Position numbers and translations under genes: made by a program | Shown: piece after piece, positions 6,508 through 11,290 of the stretch | Layout of the letters: the number at the start of each line of letters is the position of its first letter | Numbering within the stretch: position 1 is the stretch's first letter | Assembly: GCA_900769475.1 (NCBI GenBank) | Contig: CAAGGQ010000168.1 | Location: forward strand, 1 to 11,290 | DNA: 11,290 nucleotides | Source: Clostridia bacterium | Lineage (GTDB): Bacteria; Bacillota; Clostridia; Oscillospirales; CAG-272 | Direction: 5' to 3' | Notes under the pieces: generated by a model | The model's input: only the letters and a program-made list of their open reading frames with translations | Databases searched by the model: none | What the model was told of the DNA's origin: nothing

Positions 6508-7275
6508 ATGCCTACGTTATTTATTACCGCAGGAGCAAAGAATACCGGCTTTGCCATTGCTCAAAAATTTGCGGAACACGGTTTTGACGTTGCGCTTTCC
6601 AGCCGCAATCTTGAGGAAGCTCGGGAGGCTGCCGGCTACATTAGCAACCGCTATTCCGTGAAGGCTAAGGGCTACGCTTTGGAACTGACCAACGTATCGC
6701 AGATCCGTCAGGTGTTCCAACAGGTGAAGGAGGATTTTGGCGAACTTGACACGTTTGTTGCTAACGCGGCCAACCTGGGGATCAATACCAACCTGCTTTC
6801 TCTGGATGAAGAGGAGTATTCCAACGTGATGGACGTGAATCTCAAGGGCTCCTTCTTCTGCGCGCAGCAGGCGGCGTTGATCATGAAGGAGGCGGGTGGT
6901 GGCTCCATCGTTTTCATCAGCTCGATCCATTCGAATCAATGCGTGTTCGGGCGCAGTCTTTACAGTATCTCCAAAAGCGGCATGAACGCAATGATGCGCT
7001 CTATGGCGCTGGAGCTTGCTCAGTATCGCATTCGCGCCAACTGTATCCTTGCGGGTGCGATCCGCACCGACCGTTGGGACGGCTTGAGCGAGGAACAGGT
7101 TGCCGCAAGAAGAGCAAACTGGCCGCTTGAAATCGAATCCACCGGTGAGGATATCGCCAACGGTGCCTTTTATCTCGGCACCGATCTTTCCAAAACCGTT
7201 ACCGGCACGGAGCTGACCATCGACTCCGGCATTTCCATTTCACTGTTACCGTATAAGGAGGGAAAACCCAAATGA
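6508..7275 (+). CDS. Short-chain dehydrogenase/reductase, probable sugar 1-dehydrogenase
   Basis: A classical-size SDR (255 residues) with a Rossmann fold, predicted to oxidise a sugar or sugar acid with NAD(P). The active site is intact: Ser139 in FISSIHS, Tyr152 and Lys156 in LYSISKSG, with the usual 13-residue Ser-Tyr distance. The C-terminal TGTELTIDSG is the common family end. The nucleotide-binding motif TGxxxGxG is altered to TAGAKNTG (residues 7-14), and NNAG becomes ANAA. Arg33 in LSSRN after the second strand hints at NADP, weakly. The ATG at 6508 has AAGGAGGGG at optimal spacing; an in-frame ATG at 6412 lies inside the operator upstream of the promoter. It is the first gene of a four-gene unit and its stop overlaps the dehydratase start by 4 bases. 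In context it would make the aldonolactone. A keto-sugar-acid reductase is the main alternative. Confidence 0.88.
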   Translation: MPTLFITAGAKNTGFAIAQKFAEHGFDVALSSRNLEEAREAAGYISNRYSVKAKGYALELTNVSQIRQVFQQVKEDFGELDTFVANAANLGINTNLLSLDEEEYSNVMDVNLKGSFFCAQQAALIMKEAGGGSIVFISSIHSNQCVFGRSLYSISKSGMNAMMRSMALELAQYRIRANCILAGAIRTDRWDGLSEEQVAARRANWPLEIESTGEDIANGAFYLGTDLSKTVTGTELTIDSGISISLLPYKEGKPK

Positions 7276-8462
7276 AGATCACGGACGTAAAAATTTATAC
7301 CCTGGACGCTTTTCGTACCAACTGGGCGTTCGTTAAAGTAGAAACCGACGAAGGACTTTACGGCTGGGGAGAAGCCTCCCTCGGCACCAACGAAAACGCT
7401 CTGGAGGGCATGATTGCCGACCTGCGCCGTTTGGTGGTTGGACGCAATCCTTTGGAGATCGAGCGCTTTCTGTTTGAGGTGTACCGCGATATTTACTGGA
7501 AGGGTGGCCCCGTGCTGATGTCGGCCATAAGCGGCATTGAAATCGCTCTGTGGGATATTGCCGGTAAGTTCTTCAACACTCCGGTATCCACCTTCTTTGG
7601 CGGAAAAATGAGAGACCGCGTCAAGATGTATGCAAATGCGTGGTTCGTAGGTGCCAAGACCCCCGAGGAATTTGCTCGCAAGGCAAAGAACACGGTGGAT
7701 CTTGGGATCAAAGCCCTCAAATGGGATCCCTTCGGCTCGGCACACATGACCATTTCCCGCGAGCAGTTGGAAAAGAGTGTCAATATCGTGGGGGCCGTTC
7801 GCGAGGCGGTTGGCAACAAGGTGGATCTTCTGATCGAGTGCCACGGACGCTTCAATCCCACCACCGCCCTTGAAATCTCCCGTGAGCTGGAGCAGTTCAA
7901 GCCCATGGTCATGGAGGAGCCCTGCGTGCCTGACAATATGAAATCCACGGCATACGTGCGCGCCCACTCCAATATTCCGATTTCCGCAGGCGAGCGCGGA
8001 TACACAAAGTATGCTTTCCAGGAAATGTTTGAGCTGGATGCCGTGGATTTGGTACAGCCCGACGTTTTCCATACCGGCGGCTTGTTGGAGGGCAAAAAGA
8101 TCGCGGCTATGGCAGAGGCCAAGCACGTGATGGTGTCCTTCCACAATCCTTCGGGACCCATTTCCAACGCCGCCATTCTGCAGCTTGCGGCAACCGTACC
8201 CAACTTCGTCATTCACGAGATCATGCTGACCGACGGCTCGTTCCGTAAGTCCATCACCAACGAAGAGGTCCATTTTGAGGACGGTTATATTCTGATTCCC
8301 GACAAGCCCGGCCTTGGAATCGACGTGAACATTGAGGAGGTTCTGAACCGTCCTTATACCCCCAGAAATCTCCGCCACTATACGGGAACCGTCACCGATA
8401 TCCGTCCCAAGGATGATACGGTGTACTATTTCAAGGAGCTGGAGGGCAAAAAGTATGAATGA
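7272..8462 (+). CDS. Enolase-superfamily sugar acid dehydratase, galactonate-dehydratase-like
   Basis: Expected to dehydrate an aldonate to a 2-keto-3-deoxy aldonate with Mg2+ in the cytoplasm. It is a 396-residue mandelate-racemase/muconate-lactonizing-type protein: capping domain about 1-125 (GWGEASLG loop), then the barrel. Metal ligands are Glu189, Glu215 (MEEPC) and Glu241 (AGERGY); His191 (ECHGRF) and His291 (SFHNPSGP) are the acid/base pair. The spacing of these positions equals that of E. coli galactonate dehydratase (His185, Glu209, Glu235, His285), shifted by 6. The first ligand, Asp183 in that enzyme, is Glu here. Lys150 and Asp152 lie in KWDPFG. It starts with an ATGA overlap on the dehydrogenase gene, with AAGGAGGG as RBS, and ends overlapping the aldolase by 8 bases, so translation is probably coupled. 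Substrate could be galactonate or another aldonate; a gene symbol would be overclaiming. Confidence 0.9.
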   Translation: MKITDVKIYTLDAFRTNWAFVKVETDEGLYGWGEASLGTNENALEGMIADLRRLVVGRNPLEIERFLFEVYRDIYWKGGPVLMSAISGIEIALWDIAGKFFNTPVSTFFGGKMRDRVKMYANAWFVGAKTPEEFARKAKNTVDLGIKALKWDPFGSAHMTISREQLEKSVNIVGAVREAVGNKVDLLIECHGRFNPTTALEISRELEQFKPMVMEEPCVPDNMKSTAYVRAHSNIPISAGERGYTKYAFQEMFELDAVDLVQPDVFHTGGLLEGKKIAAMAEAKHVMVSFHNPSGPISNAAILQLAATVPNFVIHEIMLTDGSFRKSITNEEVHFEDGYILIPDKPGLGIDVNIEEVLNRPYTPRNLRHYTGTVTDIRPKDDTVYYFKELEGKKYE

Positions 8463-9117
8463 TGCCGTTTCTTATATCAAAGAGCAGGGGTTGATGGTGC
8501 TTTTTCGAGGAATCGATGGGGCACTGATCCCCAATCTTTTGCAGGCCATTTACAAGGGTGGAGTGCGCATGGTGGAATTCACCTTTGATCCCAGCGACCC
8601 CGATACCGCCACCAAGACGGCAGAGGTCATTGAGAAGGCTTGCCAGACCATGGGGAACAACATGCTTGTGGGTGCAGGAACGGTCATTGACGAAACGTAC
8701 GCCGTTGCGGCGGCAAGAGCGGGAGCCAAATTTTTGGTGTCTCCCGATACCAATCCGAGCATCATTTCGCTGACCAAAAAGCTTGGCTTGGTGTCGATTC
8801 CCGGCGCATTGACTCCCACCGAGGTGATGACCGCTTACCGCGCGGGGGCAGACATCGTCAAGCTCTTTCCCATCACCAAGGACGACATCGGCTATCTGAC
8901 CAACATTACCCGTCCGCTCTCCCACGTTCCGTTCCTTTGCACGGGCGGAGTCAATCCCGATACCATTGGAAGTTTCTTTGCGGCGGGGGCGTGTGCGGTT
9001 GGAACCGGTGTTTCGATCCTGAAGCCCGATCTGATCGCCACACGGGACTTTGACGCCATTGCCGAATTGACGAAGCTTCATATCGAGCGCATGAATCAGG
9101 CAAGAAAGGGAATGTAA
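8455..9117 (+). CDS. KDPG/KDPGal-type aldolase, second copy
   Basis: A class I aldolase of 220 residues, expected to split the 2-keto-3-deoxy acid made by the upstream dehydratase into pyruvate and an aldehyde. The Schiff-base lysine is Lys136 in DIVKLFPI; Glu41 in EFTFDP is the general acid/base; PGALTPTE (117-124) and CTGGVN (162-167) complete the family pattern. The EITLR motif of typical members, kept in the aldolase at 1-659, reads EFTFDP here, so the arginine that contacts substrate is missing. This implies a different substrate from the other aldolase. The ATG at 8455 was chosen over 8413 because GGAGG lies 9 bases upstream and the overlap with the dehydratase is then only 8 bases. The lactonase-like gene follows after one base. 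Confidence 0.92.
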   Translation: MNDAVSYIKEQGLMVLFRGIDGALIPNLLQAIYKGGVRMVEFTFDPSDPDTATKTAEVIEKACQTMGNNMLVGAGTVIDETYAVAAARAGAKFLVSPDTNPSIISLTKKLGLVSIPGALTPTEVMTAYRAGADIVKLFPITKDDIGYLTNITRPLSHVPFLCTGGVNPDTIGSFFAAGACAVGTGVSILKPDLIATRDFDAIAELTKLHIERMNQARKGM

Positions 9118-9118
9118 C

Positions 9119-9799
9119 ATGAAAATTACATGGTTAGGTCAAGCCGGCTTTCTCTTTGAAACGCAGGATCTGAAGGTGATGGTTGACCCCTATCTGTCGG
9201 ATAGCTGTCATAAGGCAAATCCGCTTTCCTACCGCCGCTATCCCGTAAAGGAAGAATATTTATCGGTGCAGCCCGACGTGTTGATTCTCACGCATGATCA
9301 TTTGGATCATACCGATCCCGAAACGCTGGATCACTATCTCAAGGATCGCCGTGGCGTTACGGTGCTGGCCTCGGGCAACGCGTGGAACCGCGTGCGGGCG
9401 TACGGCCCTGCGCACAACTACGTTATGTTTAACAACGGCACCGAGTTCACCGTTGGGAATGTTACCTTTTGCGCGGTGCACGCGGAGCATTCCGATGACA
9501 AAGCCATTGGCGTGCTGTTTGCCGCGGAGGGGAAGACCTACTATATCACGGGGGATACCCTTTACAATCGAAGGGTGTTTGCGAGCCTGCCAACGGTCAA
9601 GATCGACGCGGTCTTTCTTCCCATCAACGGCAAGGGAAACAATATGAATCACGAGGACGCTCTGCGCTTTGCCGACCGCATTGGCGCGGAAAAAATGGTT
9701 CCGTGTCACTTTGGATTGTTCGATGATCTCAACGCTCGGCAGTTGATCCCTCGGGAAAACGCAGTGATCCCGACTCCTTTTGAGGAAATTGTGCTATAA
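9119..9799 (+). CDS. Metallo-beta-lactamase-fold hydrolase, UlaG-like; candidate sugar lactonase
   Basis: A 226-residue MBL-fold protein of the UlaG/UPF0173-like branch, the group that includes L-ascorbate-6-phosphate lactonase. Metal site: THDHLDHT (His59, Asp60, His61, Asp63, His64), His121 and His124 in AVHAEHSDD, Asp146 in ITGDTLY and His197 in VPCHFGLF, so all expected ligands are present. The start MKITWLGQAGFLFE is characteristic of the branch. It is much shorter than E. coli UlaG (354 residues) but close to the short form of the family. It begins 1 base after the aldolase stop, as the last gene of the unit, before a terminator. In context it may hydrolyse the lactone produced by the dehydrogenase, in parallel with the SMP-30 lactonase on the other arm. 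Fold certain, substrate inferred. Confidence 0.88.
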   Translation: MKITWLGQAGFLFETQDLKVMVDPYLSDSCHKANPLSYRRYPVKEEYLSVQPDVLILTHDHLDHTDPETLDHYLKDRRGVTVLASGNAWNRVRAYGPAHNYVMFNNGTEFTVGNVTFCAVHAEHSDDKAIGVLFAAEGKTYYITGDTLYNRRVFASLPTVKIDAVFLPINGKGNNMNHEDALRFADRIGAEKMVPCHFGLFDDLNARQLIPRENAVIPTPFEEIVL

Positions 9800-9804
9800 A
9801 AAAT

Positions 9805-9857
9805 AAAAGAGGTTGCGCCAAAAGCTTTTAGAAAGCGATTGACGTAACCTCTTTTTT
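9805..9857 (+). terminator. Intrinsic terminator of the four-gene unit
   Basis: AAAAGAGGTTGCG pairs with CGTAACCTCTTTT (one G-T pair), the loop holds a small AAAAGCTTTT palindrome, and six T close the right arm. It begins a few bases after the last stop codon. Confidence 0.88.
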
Positions 9858-9864
9858 ATTGCGA

Positions 9865-9910
9865 AAGAACGACTAAAAGGTGCGTAAATGCAGGCAAGAA
9901 CGACTAAAAG
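9865..9910. repeat. Two direct copies of AAGAACGACTAAAAG, 31 bases apart
   Basis: Exact 15-base copies at 9865-9879 and 9896-9910, separated by 16 bases that include TGCGTAAATGCA. They lie between the two convergent genes. The function is not evident; they may reflect a small tandem duplication. Confidence 0.8.
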
Positions 9911-9924
9911 TACACCAAGTATGC

Positions 9925-9964
9925 CACTCGATAAATTGGAATTTGATGATTATTTATCGGAGTG
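9925..9964 (-). terminator. Hairpin at the 3' end of the esterase gene
   Basis: CACTCGATAAAT and ATTTATCGGAGTG form a 12-base stem with one bulged G. The arm nearer the gene contains its stop codon region. No strong U tract follows on the minus strand, so it may be an RNA 3' end stabiliser or an imperfect terminator. Confidence 0.5.
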
Positions 9965-10957
9965 TTTTGTTTGTGATATTAACCATGCTAAAACATCAAA
10001 ATCTTTTGAAAGATATACTGTACTTGGAACGGTAAAATGGTCTACACCTTCAAGTTCTGTAATCTTTGCGTTTTGATTAGTCTTTGACAATTCGTTAATA
10101 AAGTCTACCGATGATTGCGGATCGACTATCGTATCTTCAGTTCCCACGATAGCCCAAACGGGCATATCTTTGAGCTTTTCAATATTCGCATTTGTCAGAT
10201 TTACACTACCGCTTAAGGGAGCGAAGGCAGAGAATGTATTTGGATATGCCAACGCAAGCATCCAAGCACCTGTACCGCCCATGCTGTGACCGGTAAGACT
10301 GATTTTGTTTTTGTCTATTTTATATTCATTCGATACATAGGATATCAGCTTCATAGCATCCGATTTCATTTCACCCCATCCTCTATATAACGAGGATACT
10401 TGGGGAATGATTACATAGGCATCAGGAGTGATCTTGCCGTCACGAATATACTGCGGAAATCCGTCTACCGCAGTAATCAAATCCAAATCATCACCTTTAC
10501 CGCTACCACCGTGAAGATATACAACGAGCGGCATATTTTCGGTAGCGTTTTTAGGGGTATAAAGCCAATAGTTGATAGTTATATCACTTGTTGAATACTG
10601 CTTTTTCTCAAACTTCGATTCGGTGATTGTATCATCGGTAGGTAGTGTTTGCGTATCATCGGATGGCGGTATCGTACTTGTATCGTCAGCGGTAGAAGAT
10701 GGTGTATCTGTTTTCTTTAATTGATAACCGCAAATATCACATAGCACATCATTATTATCGTCAATATGAGTGCCAAAATCATAGACCTCATCCTCTAAAA
10801 CACAATTTTCCTTATCACATTCGGGTACGCGCCAATGCTTCGTTTCACTATATTTCCAATCGCTTTTCGTATGGTTGTGCTCGCTAACGGTACAAGAAGC
10901 AAAACACAACACAGACAATATGGCTATGCTGAATATTGTTATTAGCTTTTTCAACAC
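9950..10957 (-). CDS. Secreted lipoprotein with alpha/beta-hydrolase esterase domain
   Basis: A 335-residue predicted surface lipoprotein. Residues 1-21 are a signal peptide (KK, hydrophobic core) ending in the lipobox FASC with Cys22. Residues 28-80 are rich in His and Cys (CDKENC, CDICGY), a small metal-binding or disulfide module. A Thr/Ser/Asp-rich linker follows (about 82-115). The hydrolase domain begins about 120: LHGG oxyanion region (149-151), nucleophile Ser225 in GHSMGG, Asp275 or Asp279 in VGTEDTIVD, His307 in GVDHF. This arrangement resembles feruloyl/acetyl-xylan esterases and PHB-depolymerase-like esterases, so removal of ester groups from plant polysaccharide is plausible but unproven. 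The start is GTG (10957-10955) with GGAGG six bases upstream. Base composition is A/T-richer than in the main locus, so it may have a separate origin. Confidence 0.88.
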   Translation of the reverse strand: MLKKLITIFSIAILSVLCFASCTVSEHNHTKSDWKYSETKHWRVPECDKENCVLEDEVYDFGTHIDDNNDVLCDICGYQLKKTDTPSSTADDTSTIPPSDDTQTLPTDDTITESKFEKKQYSTSDITINYWLYTPKNATENMPLVVYLHGGSGKGDDLDLITAVDGFPQYIRDGKITPDAYVIIPQVSSLYRGWGEMKSDAMKLISYVSNEYKIDKNKISLTGHSMGGTGAWMLALAYPNTFSAFAPLSGSVNLTNANIEKLKDMPVWAIVGTEDTIVDPQSSVDFINELSKTNQNAKITELEGVDHFTVPSTVYLSKDFDVLAWLISQTKHSDK

Positions 10958-10995
10958 AAGATGCCTCCGTCAAATTCTGGATTTTCGGTGAGTTT

Positions 10996-11024
10996 ATTAT
11001 ATCACACGATTGTAAATAAATCAA
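10996..11024 (-). promoter_or_regulatory. Sigma-A promoter of the esterase lipoprotein gene
   Basis: On the minus strand TTGATT (11024-11019), 17 bases, and TATAAT (11001-10996), about 40 bases before the GTG start. The -35 touches the first hairpin of the adjacent array. The operator motif of the main locus is absent. Confidence 0.75.
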
Positions 11025-11227
11025 GGCGTAGCCTTGTATGGAATCCGCAACTTGTTGCGGTATGGAATTGGCACGAAGTGTCGTATGGAATCATCACGAA
11101 GTGATGTATGGCATCAATCCGAAGGCAGATACACGCTGGCGCGTGATGAGATACAAGGGCGGTTCACCGCCCTTGATGATATACACCGCACTTCGCGCGG
11201 CGATGATATACCAAGCCTGCGGCTTGG
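11022..11227. repeat. Array of about nine short hairpins with conserved 8-base spacers
   Basis: Hairpins (stem/loop): 11022-11036 CAAGGC/GTA; 11045-11060 CCGCAA/CTTG; 11069-11083 TGGCAC/GAA with two wobble pairs; 11092-11106 CATCAC/GAA; about 11117-11127 degenerate around GAA; 11132-11145 CACGC/TGGC; 11154-11175 CAAGGGCGG/TTCA; 11184-11202 CACCGC region with mismatches; 11211-11227 CCAAGCC/TGC. Spacers are TATGGAAT three times, then TATGGCAT, and in the second half ATGAGATA, ATGATATA, ATGATATA. Stem sequences differ from unit to unit, yet pairing is retained. Open frames across this stretch are by-products of the repeat. I know no named family for it with certainty. Confidence 0.85.
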
Positions 11228-11290
11228 ATAACAAAAAGACCTCTGTGTACCGTTGACAAACCCGAAGATTTACCCGTGTGGTTGCCGTTA
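11228..11290. other. Right-end sequence with no recognised feature
   Basis: After the last hairpin the sequence reads ATAACAAAAAGACC and continues without an RBS, terminator or supported reading frame. A TTGACA at 11253-11258 lacks a matching -10 within the window. Confidence 0.5.

Noticed and set aside
6937..7645. AATGCGTG-like words inside the dehydrogenase and dehydratase genes (about 6937 and 7633)
   Set aside because: They lack the TAAATCT half and any promoter, and are explained by the coding sequence.
7170..8378. Long minus-strand open frames antisense to the dehydratase (also 8431-9120 against the aldolase)
   Set aside because: Same cause: codon bias removes antisense stops. The translated sequences show no motifs and the plus-strand genes are unmistakable.
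11022..11227. CRISPR array
   Set aside because: Constant parts are only 8 bases, variable parts are self-complementary and 14-22 bases, and no cas gene is present. This is not CRISPR architecture.
11034..11256. Small open frames (65-72 codons) across the hairpin array
   Set aside because: They translate the repeat units themselves, have no RBS and are open simply because the spacers lack stops in those frames.

Overview
The window looks like a chromosomal carbohydrate-utilisation locus of a Gram-positive, Clostridia-type anaerobe, probably from a gut community. This is an inference. It rests on strong GGAGG-type ribosome binding sites before almost every gene, sigma-A promoters with 17-base spacers, TTG and GTG starts, a lipoprotein of Firmicutes type, and the protein families present. 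No rRNA, complete tRNA or CRISPR array was seen.

Layout. Bases 1-1502 (minus strand) hold a two-gene unit: an SMP-30-type sugar lactonase followed by a KDPG/KHG-type aldolase that runs off the left edge. Bases about 1600-2200 are a scar of mobile DNA: a fragment of a large serine recombinase, a probable excisionase-like remnant, a terminator and an inverted repeat. From 2316 to 9857 (plus strand) lies the main locus in three transcription units, each with its own sigma-A promoter and each preceded by the same operator-like motif, AAATGCGT-N8-TAAATCT. Unit 1 encodes a DUF6259-like putative glycoside hydrolase and an aldose 1-epimerase. Unit 2 encodes an AraC-family regulator. Unit 3 encodes an SDR dehydrogenase, a galactonate-dehydratase-like enolase-superfamily enzyme, a second KDPG-type aldolase and a UlaG-like metallo-beta-lactamase-fold hydrolase. 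In unit 3 the first three genes overlap and the fourth follows after one base. Good intrinsic terminators follow units 2 and 3.

Taken together, the genes read as an oxidative, Entner-Doudoroff-like or De Ley-Doudoroff-like route. A glycoside would be hydrolysed in the cytoplasm, the sugar anomer equilibrated, the aldose oxidised to a lactone, the lactone opened, the aldonate dehydrated to a 2-keto-3-deoxy acid, and that acid cleaved to pyruvate and an aldehyde. Lactonase and aldolase functions are each represented twice, once on each arm. No kinase and no transporter is in the window. The actual sugar cannot be read from the sequence.

The right end (minus strand) carries an A/T-richer gene for a secreted lipoprotein with an alpha/beta-hydrolase esterase domain. 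Behind its promoter, at 11022-11227, lies an array of about nine short hairpins. Their stems differ in sequence but stay self-complementary, and they are separated by near-constant 8-base spacers. This array and the shared operator/promoter element are the two most interesting non-coding signals in the window.
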